Assembly (NCBI GenBank): GCA_017882445.1
Contig: JADGPK010000001.1
Coordinates: forward strand, 62,001-126,000
Direction: 5' to 3'
Source: Solirubrobacteraceae bacterium
Lineage (GTDB): Bacteria; Actinomycetota; Thermoleophilia; Solirubrobacterales; Solirubrobacteraceae
DNA: 64,000 bases
Positions 35,481 to 43,204 of this stretch are shown piece after piece (within the stretch, counting starts at the first letter, position 1; each line of letters starts with the position of its first letter). The notes under the pieces were generated by a model, which was not told where the DNA came from, searched no databases, and saw nothing but the letters and a program-made list of their open reading frames with translations. The position numbers and the translations under genes are program-made.

Positions 35481-36164
35481 CTAGCGCGCGAACCGCCGCA
35501 CCTTCGACTCCGCGAGGTTCAGGCGCGCGAGCGAGCGCAGGAAGCCGTAGGTGACGATCACGTGGATACGCGACTGGGTCGCGTTGTAGACGCGGCGGCT
35601 GAGTCTCGAGGAGATGGACGGATAGAAGTTGGCGACCTCGACCTCGACGTGCAGACGAGCGTGGTCGGGGTCCTCGCCGGGACTCCTGCGAACCTCGATT
35701 TGCAGGTAGCCGCCGCCGTTGCGCCCCCTCCTGGATACGAGCAGGCCCCGCGCGATGCGCCACCGAACCAGGCCACGCGTCGGGTCGAGCTCGTATTCGG
35801 GCGCCTGGAAGGTGAGCAGCCGCAGCGGCGGCGCCAGCAGCACTACCGATCGCTCTCCCTCGCTGTAGCGGACACGGATGAGCCCGAGCGTCACGCGCGT
35901 CAGGAAGCGCCAGTAGGTGCGCGCGAGCCGCTCCAGGTATGCCGGAGACCAGATCTGCCTGAGCGCCGTCTCCTCGATCACGAGGTCGGCCCTCTGCACA
36001 GAGCGAACGGCTCCGGTGCTCGCGTCGAGCGAAGTGGCGTCCGCGAGATCCTCGATCACCGCGGGCTCGAGTCGGTCCCCGCGGCGGCGCAGCACGACCC
36101 GGCCAGCAAGGCCCGTTGCTGCCAGAATCGCGACCACCGCGACGGCGATCCACTGGAGCGTCAT
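35481..36164 (-). CDS. Conserved single-pass membrane protein, function unknown
   Basis: Protein of 227 residues. An N-terminal hydrophobic helix (~5-25, WIAVAVVAILAATGLAG) is followed by a basic stretch and a mixed alpha/beta domain, with LLTFQAPEYELDPTRGLVRWRIARGLLVS (in pieces, ~108-138) and LHVEVEVANFYPSISSRLSRRVYNATQSRIHVIVT (in pieces) as the most ordered segments. It may be a membrane-anchored lipid- or ligand-binding domain; no family is recognised. The ATG at 36164 is preferred to the longer frame to 36407, because the helix begins there. It lies 25 bases from glpX, convergent. Confidence 0.7.
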   Translation of the reverse strand: MTLQWIAVAVVAILAATGLAGRVVLRRRGDRLEPAVIEDLADATSLDASTGAVRSVQRADLVIEETALRQIWSPAYLERLARTYWRFLTRVTLGLIRVRYSEGERSVVLLAPPLRLLTFQAPEYELDPTRGLVRWRIARGLLVSRRGRNGGGYLQIEVRRSPGEDPDHARLHVEVEVANFYPSISSRLSRRVYNATQSRIHVIVTYGFLRSLARLNLAESKVRRFAR

Positions 36165-36255
36165 TTCGGCTTCGGATTGCCCACAGGACTCCCAGGCTAT
36201 CCCCGCACGCCGGCGCGCGGTTCGTCGCGTCCCCGCGTGCTGATATTCAACAGGT

Positions 36256-37560
36256 GTGACCAATCGTCTCGACTCGCATGCTGCCCCGCGCGCACGGCCG
36301 GTCCCCGAGCTGCCTCTGGACGACGTCGGCGCACGGGCCGAGGAGCTGGCCAGGCGCTGGGCGATCGCCCTGATCCTCCCGCGCCCGCTGCAGGGGATCG
36401 GCGACATCCCGCTTGCGGAGCTCGTGCGCGAGGCTCCAGCGCTCTGTGCCCAGGCGATCAGAGCTCTGCAGTCAGACGTCGAGCTGGATCGACTGACCGG
36501 TCAGGGTGCTCCGACCGGGCGCGAGCGATCCGCTCCGGCGCTCCGGCTCGGCGCGATGGCGGGCGCGTTCGACGCCGCCTCGACGGTCGACGCGGTCGAG
36601 GCTCTGAGGGGAGTGCTCTGGGAGGCGCTGCTCGCCCAGTTCAGCGGTCCGATCCCCGATTCCTCGGCGGTGCGAGGAGTGGCCGATCTCTCCGACCGGC
36701 TCGCGTACGTGTGCGCCAGGATCGTGTCCGTGGCGCTCGCCGGGGTCGTCGCGCTCGAGTCGAGCTCGCGGCCCGGCGAGGGCGAGGTCGTCCTCGCAGC
36801 CTCCGAAGGTGTCGAGCACCGACCCGGCGGCGAGCCCTCGGTGGGGGCCGAAGCGGTCATTGTCGACGAACTTGCCGAGGACCCGGCACGCGGCGCGCCG
36901 GCGCGACCACCGACGGTTGTCACCGCCGCCGCGTCGACGGGCTCGCCGGAGCGCAGCCTGGCCTGGGATCAGTCGCCGCCGGTGGCGGCCGGCGCTCCGC
37001 TCGCCGAAATCGAGATTCGCGACGAACGCTCCGAGCACGGGGCCGCGGCCTGGATCGGATCGATCGGGCGCCAGCTGGAGCGCTTCAGGCGGGACGGGCT
37101 CCCGTTCGCGGTGCTGCTGGTCGAGCCAACGGACATGGAGCGTCTGCGGCGCCTCCCGGCGCAGCTGGCGCACTTCGACGAGGAGCTCGAGCAAGCGCTG
37201 ACCGGCGCGTTGCGAGCCTTTGCGGGGGGTGACGCCGCGGGTTCGCTGCTCGCCGATCCGCTGCGGACGCCCTGGGCGGGGTCGCTGACCCGCCAGCGCG
37301 CCGGCAGGTACTGGCTGCTCTCGCCGGAGACAGACCAGCGTTCGGTTCCCGCGCTGGCCGAGCGCCTGGCGCGGGCCGCCTCGGCGATCAGTCATCGCGG
37401 CGCGCCGCTCGAGGTAGCGGTCGGAACGGCGGTGTGCCCCGAAGACGGGCGTGATGCGCCTGCGCTCGCAGCCCACGCGGACGTGGGTCTCTGCGCTGCC
37501 CGCTCTGCAGCCCGTTCCTCGCGCGGCCGTTCGCCCGCCTCGGTGGACGAGCGCGCTTAG
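36256..37560 (+). CDS. Large protein with a degenerate GGDEF-like C-terminal domain
   Basis: Protein of 434 residues, mostly Ala/Arg/Glu-rich helices. Residues ~1-180 form a helical region of unknown type, ~180-255 a Pro/Ala-rich linker. Residues ~255-430 resemble a diguanylate-cyclase fold: LERFRRDGLPFAVLLVEPTDMERLRR, then LEVAVGTAVCPEDGRDAPALAAHADVGLCAARSAAR in pieces, like the C-terminal part of GGDEF domains. The GGDEF/GGEEF signature itself is replaced (around GRYWLLSPET), so it should not make c-di-GMP. It may be a sensor or structural relic. It starts with GTG, 91 bases from the divergent membrane-protein gene. Confidence 0.65.
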   Translation: MTNRLDSHAAPRARPVPELPLDDVGARAEELARRWAIALILPRPLQGIGDIPLAELVREAPALCAQAIRALQSDVELDRLTGQGAPTGRERSAPALRLGAMAGAFDAASTVDAVEALRGVLWEALLAQFSGPIPDSSAVRGVADLSDRLAYVCARIVSVALAGVVALESSSRPGEGEVVLAASEGVEHRPGGEPSVGAEAVIVDELAEDPARGAPARPPTVVTAAASTGSPERSLAWDQSPPVAAGAPLAEIEIRDERSEHGAAAWIGSIGRQLERFRRDGLPFAVLLVEPTDMERLRRLPAQLAHFDEELEQALTGALRAFAGGDAAGSLLADPLRTPWAGSLTRQRAGRYWLLSPETDQRSVPALAERLARAASAISHRGAPLEVAVGTAVCPEDGRDAPALAAHADVGLCAARSAARSSRGRSPASVDERA

Positions 37561-37561
37561 G

Positions 37562-38074
37562 TCAGCCGGCGAGCGCTCCGCCCGCGAGGACGGAGGTCAG
37601 AGCGACGGGCGGAAGGCCGAGCGTCGGGCTGTTGGGCGTGATCCCGACGACCCGCGTGCGGATTCGCACGGTGTCGGTGATGCCGAGCGTCGCCGCGGCT
37701 CCGGCCGTGAGATCCCAGTCTGCTCCAATGTGGCTGTAGGGCCCACGATCGAGGACGGGGACGGTGAGGGCTCGGCCGCTGTAGGTGACCTTCACGAGCG
37801 TGCCACAGGGGAGGGTCCGGTTGGCGATACCCACCACCCCGGGCGTGAGGGTCTGGCCACATGCGGTCTTCTTGCCGTAGAAGCCAGGCCCGAACCAGGT
37901 CGCGATGCCGCTGGGGTGCACCTTGGGCTTCACGGTGGTCGCGCTGGAGGGCGCGCTCGCGCCGCCCGATGGACCGGCGATCGCGGCGAACGCGTTCACC
38001 GCGGGGCTCGCCGCGCACGCAGCCGCCGTCAGGGCGAGCAGGGTCGTTGTTGCTGTCTTGAGCTTGATTCGCAT
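37562..38074 (-). CDS. Secreted RlpA-like double-psi beta-barrel cell-wall protein
   Basis: Precursor of 170 residues: Sec signal peptide (~1-30, TTTLLALTAAACAASPAVNAFA), a short Ser/Ala linker, then the DPBB domain (~55-150) with ATWFGPGFYGKKTACGQTLTP, VGIANRTLPCGTLVKVTY, PVLDRGPY and DWDLTAGAA. This matches RlpA/resuscitation-factor-associated domains; the conserved Asp of DRGPY is the proposed catalytic residue for lytic transglycosylase-like activity. The two cysteines may form a disulfide. It is preceded by a c-di-AMP riboswitch, which links cell-wall remodelling to c-di-AMP. The function is probably peptidoglycan remodelling. Confidence 0.88.
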   Translation of the reverse strand: MRIKLKTATTTLLALTAAACAASPAVNAFAAIAGPSGGASAPSSATTVKPKVHPSGIATWFGPGFYGKKTACGQTLTPGVVGIANRTLPCGTLVKVTYSGRALTVPVLDRGPYSHIGADWDLTAGAAATLGITDTVRIRTRVVGITPNSPTLGLPPVALTSVLAGGALAG

Positions 38075-38079
38075 CGTCT

Positions 38080-38235
38080 TCGACGCCTACGGGGTGAGCT
38101 GACGGGCTCGCGCGGCACGTGAATGCGGCGCTACGGCCCTAGCGGACCGATTCGCCCCAGCGGATCGATTGATCCGCATTGGGTCCCCCGTCCACCGTGA
38201 CCAGAGCCACGGCGGTTCGGCGTGGCGCCAGTATA
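38080..38235 (-). promoter_or_regulatory. c-di-AMP riboswitch (ydaO-yuaA type) in the rlpA leader
   Basis: Reading the minus strand toward rlpA, the leader contains, in order, GGTGGACGGGGGACCCAA (38196-38179), a GCGGATC/GATCCGC hairpin (38177-38160), GGGGCGAATCGGTC (38158-38145), AGGGCCGTAG (38140-38131) and CCCGTCAGCTCACCCCGTAG (38107-38088), followed by GCGTCGAAGA. These are the conserved blocks of the actinobacterial ydaO-yuaA aptamer as I know it, with correct order and spacing. A -10 box TATACT (38235-38230) lies just upstream. The aptamer ends 5-10 bases before the rlpA ATG, so it may control translation or transcription; c-di-AMP normally turns such genes off. Confidence 0.9.
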
Positions 38236-38245
38236 CAGACGACGC

Positions 38246-38797
38246 TCAGGAGAGCGGTAGGCGCGTGAGGACGTTCTTGAGCAGGCGCTCGCCCGTCGAG
38301 AGGCCGGCCTTCGCGAGCTCGCCGAGGATCTCGGCGGCCGACGCCACCAGCTCAGCGCCGCCGGGCGGCTCCACGGGGCCGCTCGCGCGATCGAAGTCGG
38401 ACTCGAACCCTTGGCGCGGCGCGTGTTCCCCCGCCGCCGAGGCACCGGCTCGGCGCTTGGATGCGCCGCCCGGCCGCTGCTTGGCCTGCGAGCTCTGCAC
38501 GCGCCTTCTCTGTGTGCCCGATGTCGCCTTCGCCTGCGAGCCCGTGGTCGCCTTCGGCGTGCGGGGGGCTGGATCGACGGCTCGCAGCGGCGCCCTACGG
38601 CTTGCGGGCGAGGCGCCCGCGTCCGCGTCCGCGTCCTCAGGCGGGATCGTCGGGGTCCCCGCGGCGCTGGTCGCCTTGCGCGCGGCGACCCTGCGCGGAC
38701 TGGAGCGCTGTGGGCGCGTGCGCGGGAGATTGGCGAGGACCCCGTCGCCTCTCTGCGGCCCGCTCGGTCGACCGTTGCTGTCGCTCGGGGCGCTCAT
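38246..38797 (-). CDS. Low-complexity protein with conserved C-terminal helix, unknown
   Basis: Protein of 183 residues. The first ~140 are Pro/Ala/Arg/Ser-rich and look disordered. The last ~40 ([38 protein letters not shown], in pieces) form a likely amphipathic helix pair that looks like the conserved part. No signal peptide or membrane helix. It is divergent from rpoD (220-base gap), with the palindrome at 38830 between. The frame is open as far as 39412, but that part is antisense to rpoD, so the ATG at 38797 is used. It could be a nucleoid- or membrane-associated protein; this is a guess. Confidence 0.5.
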   Translation of the reverse strand: MSAPSDSNGRPSGPQRGDGVLANLPRTRPQRSSPRRVAARKATSAAGTPTIPPEDADADAGASPASRRAPLRAVDPAPRTPKATTGSQAKATSGTQRRRVQSSQAKQRPGGASKRRAGASAAGEHAPRQGFESDFDRASGPVEPPGGAELVASAAEILGELAKAGLSTGERLLKNVLTRLPLS

Positions 38798-38829
38798 GTG
38801 CACATCATTGCTTAACCCGGGCTCTGCAA

Positions 38830-38846
38830 GCAGATCGGCGATCTGC
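38830..38846. promoter_or_regulatory. Palindrome in the rpoD upstream region
   Basis: GCAGATC GGC GATCTGC is a perfect 7-3-7 inverted repeat, 172 bases before the rpoD start and 33 bases before the divergent gene start. It may be an operator for either gene. A weak promoter (TTGTAA, 18 bases, TGTATG at 38899-38928) lies between it and rpoD. Confidence 0.4.
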
Positions 38847-39017
38847 CGATTTCGACGGCGACGCGTTAACATGGGCCCTCGGAGAGCCACTCTTTTAGTT
38901 GTAACGTCGGCAGGGCTGCGGCTGTATGTCCGACGAGGAGTTGTCCGGAGCCAAATTGCGCGGAGCCCAGGCGCTCGCCATCGGGTTCTCGATCGACGGA
39001 AGAAATGGAACACGCGA

Positions 39018-40121
39018 ATGTCAGTAGTCGAGCTGCAGGAGCTGGATGAGGTCAAGGGTCTCGTGGCCAAGGGACAGCAGGTTGGAGTTCTCTCGTATGC
39101 GGAGATAACAAGGGCTGTATCCGAGCTCGACCTGGACGAGTCGGACGTCGAAGAGCTGCACGGATTCTTCGAGCGATCAGAGATCGAGTTGGTCGAGGAC
39201 ATCGATCCCGCGATCGCCGCCTCGGCGCAGCTGGAGCGCGCACCCGACAAGCGCGGCCGGCGCAAAGCCAAGACCGCGCTCGACCTCAAGCCGGACATGA
39301 CGACGGACTCGCTGCAGCTGTTTCTCAAGGACATCGGCAAGGTTCGACTGCTCACGGCCCAGGAGGAGGTCGATCTCGCCAAGCGGATCGAGCGCGGCGA
39401 TCTCGACGCCAAGCAGAAGATGGTCGAGTCGAACCTGCGTTTGGTGGTGTCGATCGCAAAGAACTACCGCAACCAGGGACTCCCGTTCCTCGACCTGATC
39501 CAGGAGGGCACGCTGGGGCTGGTGCGGGCGGCCGAGAAGTTCGACTACCGCAAGGGCTTCAAGTTCTCCACCTACGCGACCTGGTGGATTCGCCAGGCGA
39601 TCGCCCGGGCGCTGGCGGACAAGGCGCGGACGATCCGCATCCCGGTGCACGTGGTCGAGAAGCTCAACAAGATCGGCCGTGCGGAGCGCAAGCTCGTCAC
39701 CGAGCTGGGGCGCGAGCCGACCGCTGAGGAGATCGCCGAGGTCACCGGCATCGACCCCGAGGAGGTCGACTCGATCAAGCGCTCCGCGCAGGCCCCGGTT
39801 TCGCTGGAGAAGCCTGTGGGCGACGAGGAGGAGTCGGAGTTCGGACAGTTCATCGCGGACGAGCGCGCGGAGTCGCCGTATGAGCGCGCCGCGGAGATCC
39901 TCACCAAGGAGGCGCTGCGCGAGGCACTCGAGAACCTCTCATATCGTGAACGCCGCGTGCTCGAGCTGCGTTACGGGCTCGGTGGCGAGCACCCGCGCAC
40001 GCTGGACGAGGTGGGACGCACGTTCAACGTCACGCGCGAGCGGATCCGCCAGATCGAGAACCAATCGCTGAAGAAGCTGCAGTCGCTCGCAGAGGCACAG
40101 AAGCTCCGCGACGTCGCCTGA
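39018..40121 (+). CDS. rpoD: Primary RNA polymerase sigma factor (RpoD/SigA type)
   Basis: Sigma-70 factor of 367 residues. A region 1.1-like N terminus is present (~1-65), then region 1.2 ([29 protein letters not shown] in pieces, ~95-125), region 2 ([55 protein letters not shown] in pieces, ~135-200), region 3 and region 4 with helix-turn-helix [20 protein letters not shown] (~328-347). It directs RNA polymerase to housekeeping promoters. The ATG at 39018 is used; the frame extends upstream without similarity. pilT follows 70 bases downstream on the same strand. Confidence 0.95.
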   Translation: MSVVELQELDEVKGLVAKGQQVGVLSYAEITRAVSELDLDESDVEELHGFFERSEIELVEDIDPAIAASAQLERAPDKRGRRKAKTALDLKPDMTTDSLQLFLKDIGKVRLLTAQEEVDLAKRIERGDLDAKQKMVESNLRLVVSIAKNYRNQGLPFLDLIQEGTLGLVRAAEKFDYRKGFKFSTYATWWIRQAIARALADKARTIRIPVHVVEKLNKIGRAERKLVTELGREPTAEEIAEVTGIDPEEVDSIKRSAQAPVSLEKPVGDEEESEFGQFIADERAESPYERAAEILTKEALREALENLSYRERRVLELRYGLGGEHPRTLDEVGRTFNVTRERIRQIENQSLKKLQSLAEAQKLRDVA

Positions 40122-40191
40122 CGCCGCCTCGGATCGTCCACGGCGGCTGGAGGCATTCAAGCCTTCCGGGCCGTATGCCGATCAGCTGGGC

Positions 40192-41343
40192 ATGTTCGAC
40201 GTCAAGGCTGCGCTTTGCGAACTCGTGGAGAAGGGAGGTTCGGACCTCCACCTCAAGGCGGGTTCGGGCCCGCTCTACCGCGTCAACGGCGATCTGACGC
40301 TCGACTCGAGCGCGGCGCCGCTGACCGCTGAGGACACCGAAGGCGCCCTCAGGTCGCTGCTCAGCGACGAGACGAAGCTCGAAGAATTCTCCCAGGAGCA
40401 CGAGGTCGACTTCTCGTTTGAGATCCCCGAGGTGGCGCGCTTCAGGATCAACGCGTTCCAGCAGCGCGGGCGGACCTCGATCGTCTGCCGCGCCATCCCT
40501 CACCGGATCAGCACCATCGAGGAGCTCGCGCTTCCGGCGGTCGTCCGCGAACTGGCCGAGGAGGAGCGAGGCATCGTGCTGCTGACCGGCACCACCGGCT
40601 CGGGCAAGTCGACGACTCTGGCGGCGATGATCGATCACATGAATCACACGATGAGCAAGCACATCGTCACGATCGAGGACCCGATCGAGTTCGTGCACAC
40701 CGATCAGCGCTCCGCGATCAACCAGCGCGAGGTGGGTATGGACACCGCCTCCTTCAAGCGCGCCCTGCGACGGGTGCTTCGCCAGGACCCGGACGTGATC
40801 CTCGTCGGCGAGATGCGAGACGAGGAGACCGTGCAGACAGCGCTGTCGGCGGCCGAGACCGGACACCTGGTGCTCTCGACGATCCACACCGTGGACGCAA
40901 CCGAGTCGATCAACAGGATGCTCGACTTCTTCCCGCCCCACCAGCATGACCAGGCGCGCAGCATGATCGCGGGCACGGTCAAGGGAGTCATCTCCCAGCG
41001 CCTCGTGCCCGGCGCCGACGGTGGACGGGTGGCTGTCTGCGAGATCCTGCGGATGACAGGACGCGTGCGCGACATGATCCTCGACCCGGCCCAGACGGGG
41101 AAGCTCATCGAGGTGATCACGAGCGGCGGCTACTACGGCATGCAGACCTTCGATCAGGCGCTGTTCGGCCACGTGAAGGCCGGACGGGTGACCTTTGAGG
41201 ACGCCATGCGCGTCGCCTCCAGCCCACACGACTTCAAGCTGCTGATGCAGGCGGAAGGCCGCAGAGGGACGACGATGGAGGATGTGGCCGCGGCGGAGGC
41301 CAACCGCGACGACAAATCCAAGCAGCCGGTCACCGTCGCCTGA
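40192..41343 (+). CDS. pilT: Type IV pilus retraction ATPase PilT
   Basis: Hexameric secretion-type ATPase of 383 residues. N-terminal PAS-like domain with SDLHLKAG (~17-24), Walker A TGTTGSGKST (~132-141), Asp box VTIEDPIEFVH (~157-167), Walker B DPDVILVGEMRDEET (~201-215), His box STIHT and the PilT-specific AIRxxxxE-like end near 275-285. It powers pilus retraction and twitching motility at the inner membrane. No pilB, pilC or pilin gene is in the window; it stands alone downstream of rpoD, so it may belong to a partial or dispersed pilus system. Confidence 0.93.
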   Translation: MFDVKAALCELVEKGGSDLHLKAGSGPLYRVNGDLTLDSSAAPLTAEDTEGALRSLLSDETKLEEFSQEHEVDFSFEIPEVARFRINAFQQRGRTSIVCRAIPHRISTIEELALPAVVRELAEEERGIVLLTGTTGSGKSTTLAAMIDHMNHTMSKHIVTIEDPIEFVHTDQRSAINQREVGMDTASFKRALRRVLRQDPDVILVGEMRDEETVQTALSAAETGHLVLSTIHTVDATESINRMLDFFPPHQHDQARSMIAGTVKGVISQRLVPGADGGRVAVCEILRMTGRVRDMILDPAQTGKLIEVITSGGYYGMQTFDQALFGHVKAGRVTFEDAMRVASSPHDFKLLMQAEGRRGTTMEDVAAAEANRDDKSKQPVTVA

Positions 41344-41378
41344 CTTCAACACTTCAGTTGGTAAAGTAAACAGCTGGA

Positions 41379-41747
41379 ATGGCTGTCGATGAGACGTGTC
41401 CCGTGTGTATGACCGCGCAGATCGTGTGCGGCAAGTGGACGCTGCTGCTCGTCCGGGACCTCGCCGAAGGCTACTCGCGATTCTGTGAGCTGGAACGCTC
41501 CCTGTCGGGCATCAGCCCGCGCACGCTGTCGCTGCGTCTGCGCGCGCTCGAGCAGGAGGGGATCGTCGAGCGCCACATGTTCCCCGAGGTTCCGCCGCGC
41601 GTCGAGTACTCGCTCACCGAGAAGGGTCGCGCGCTGCTGCCGATCATCGACGACATGCGCGCCTACGGCGAGGACTGGCTCGGCGCGGAGTGCGCCGAGC
41701 GGGTCGATCGATTGGAGATTGGCCGGCAGGATCTGGCCATCGTCTAG
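41379..41747 (+). CDS. HxlR-family winged-helix transcription regulator
   Basis: Protein of 122 residues. A typical N-terminal CPVCMTAQIVCGKWTLLLVRDLAEG (in pieces, ~7-31), with the conserved cysteine C7 that in some members senses electrophiles, then LSGISPRTLSLRLRALEQEGIVER (recognition helix, ~42-65) and the wing RVEYSLTEKGRAL. It binds DNA as a dimer. The 35-base gap before it is AT-rich (GGTAAAGTAAACAGC), a likely promoter/autoregulatory site. The target genes are not evident; the orphan gene downstream starts 119 bases later. Confidence 0.9.
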   Translation: MAVDETCPVCMTAQIVCGKWTLLLVRDLAEGYSRFCELERSLSGISPRTLSLRLRALEQEGIVERHMFPEVPPRVEYSLTEKGRALLPIIDDMRAYGEDWLGAECAERVDRLEIGRQDLAIV

Positions 41748-41866
41748 CGCGTTGACGTGGGCTTGTCGTCGGCCGGCTGCGGCTGGTGCTCGCGATCGCG
41801 GCTCGACGCTGCAAGACGGGGTGCGCTGAGCAGGAGCGTGGTCGGTGAGCGCGAAGTCAGCCGACC

Positions 41867-43204
41867 ATGCGATCTCTCCAGTTCCAGACAGCGCTGACGG
41901 AGTACATCGAAGCGGCCGCGAACCACCTGAACGACGAGATCGCCTCCGGCGCGGAGGTCCCGTTCGAGCTGGAGCAGCGGACCAGGGGAAGGGGATCGGC
42001 CGGGCCGGCTCTCTGCTGCTACCGGCCGCTCACGGCCCAGTTCATCGCTCAGCGCGAGGTCTCGCTGGAGCGCTTGGCGAGCCATGCCGAGGCAGCCAGG
42101 CTGCTGGCGGACTTCGATGGGCTCGACCGATACCTGACGAGCGTCGGTGTGGATATCGGACGCGTGGGCGTGCGCGGCGCCGGCCGCGCGGCGATCGCGG
42201 CGATGCTGTGTGAGGTCTTCGCAGAACAAACCGACTTCGAGCTGCGCCCCGAGCGCCTGACCGCGGTGCTCGAACGGTTGGAGCGCGCGGCGCTGGCCAG
42301 CACGAGCGAGGTGACGCTCGTGGCGACGTTGCACGGGCTGACCATCACCTCGGCGGAGCTGCCGGTCGCCCGAGGTCTGACCATCGCCCAGCCCCACGCG
42401 CTGGAGGGGCTGCCCTCAGGGGCCGCCCTCATGGCCGACGACGGACCGGGTGGCCATCTGGTCGTCGTGCTCGCGGTCGAGGAGGACGACCCCAGGGAGG
42501 CGGTCGGCCGCGGACGCGAGGTCCTACAGGACCTGCTGCGGGCGCTCAGGCTGTTCGGTGACGGCCGCGTGACCCTCGGCCCGCTCGGGTGGGCACGCGT
42601 CGGCAGCGGCACGTGGAGCGCGCTCGCGCTCGGAGCGCAAGGTCGCCCGCACGGAATGCTGGTGGTGACCGCTGAGCAGGAGGACGAGCTTCGCGCCTTC
42701 TGCAACCTCGTGTCGCGTCGCGCACCGCACGGCAACGAGCTGGCATGGGCGCTGCGGCGCTTCGAGCTCGGCTGCGAGCGCCACAGCCCGTACGAGGCGC
42801 TGAGCGATCACCTGCTCGCACTACGCGCGCTGCTCGAGCCCGAGGGTTCCTCCAGCGGATTGCTCGTGGGGCGGCTGGCCGCGCTGTGCGCCACTCCGGA
42901 GCGTCGTGCCGAGCTGACCGAGCGGATCGTCCAGACCCTCGCGCTGGAGCGCGCGGTTGTGGCGGGAAGGGTCGTGGAGCACGCCGGGGCGCAGGCCCTG
43001 GCACAGGACGCCGCCGACCATCTGCGGGCGCTGTTGCGGGACGTGATCTGCGGCCATCTCACCTCCGACCTGGTTGCGCTCGCCGACGAGCTCCTGCTCG
43101 AGTACGAGCGCCAGCCGGCGCGGGCGAAGCTCGAGCTGGACTCAGGCGAAGAGATGGTCGGCTATCCCTGCCAGGCCGAGGAGATCCTGGACCTCTTCAT
43201 CTAG
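41867..43204 (+). CDS. Orphan 445-residue protein next to an ArsA-like ATPase
   Basis: No family is recognised. The protein is soluble by sequence, with no signal peptide or membrane helix, rich in Ala, Leu, Arg and Glu. Visible features: helical N terminus (~1-85), a beta-rich central part (~145-280; VTLVATLHGLTITSAELPVARG, HLVVVLAVEEDDPREAVGRGREVLQDLLRALRLFGDGRVTLGPLGW in pieces) and a long helical C-terminal part ending EEILDLFI. Codon use matches its neighbours. Its last 63 bases overlap the convergent ArsA-like gene. A partnership with that ATPase or the HxlR regulator is possible from position only. Confidence 0.7.
   Translation: MRSLQFQTALTEYIEAAANHLNDEIASGAEVPFELEQRTRGRGSAGPALCCYRPLTAQFIAQREVSLERLASHAEAARLLADFDGLDRYLTSVGVDIGRVGVRGAGRAAIAAMLCEVFAEQTDFELRPERLTAVLERLERAALASTSEVTLVATLHGLTITSAELPVARGLTIAQPHALEGLPSGAALMADDGPGGHLVVVLAVEEDDPREAVGRGREVLQDLLRALRLFGDGRVTLGPLGWARVGSGTWSALALGAQGRPHGMLVVTAEQEDELRAFCNLVSRRAPHGNELAWALRRFELGCERHSPYEALSDHLLALRALLEPEGSSSGLLVGRLAALCATPERRAELTERIVQTLALERAVVAGRVVEHAGAQALAQDAADHLRALLRDVICGHLTSDLVALADELLLEYERQPARAKLELDSGEEMVGYPCQAEEILDLFI

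Noticed and set aside
38798..39412. Upstream extension of the minus-strand low-complexity gene
   Set aside because: Would be antisense to the rpoD coding region; the ATG at 38797 is sufficient.
40030..41352. Long minus-strand open frame of 440 codons
   Set aside because: Antisense to pilT; no motif of its own.
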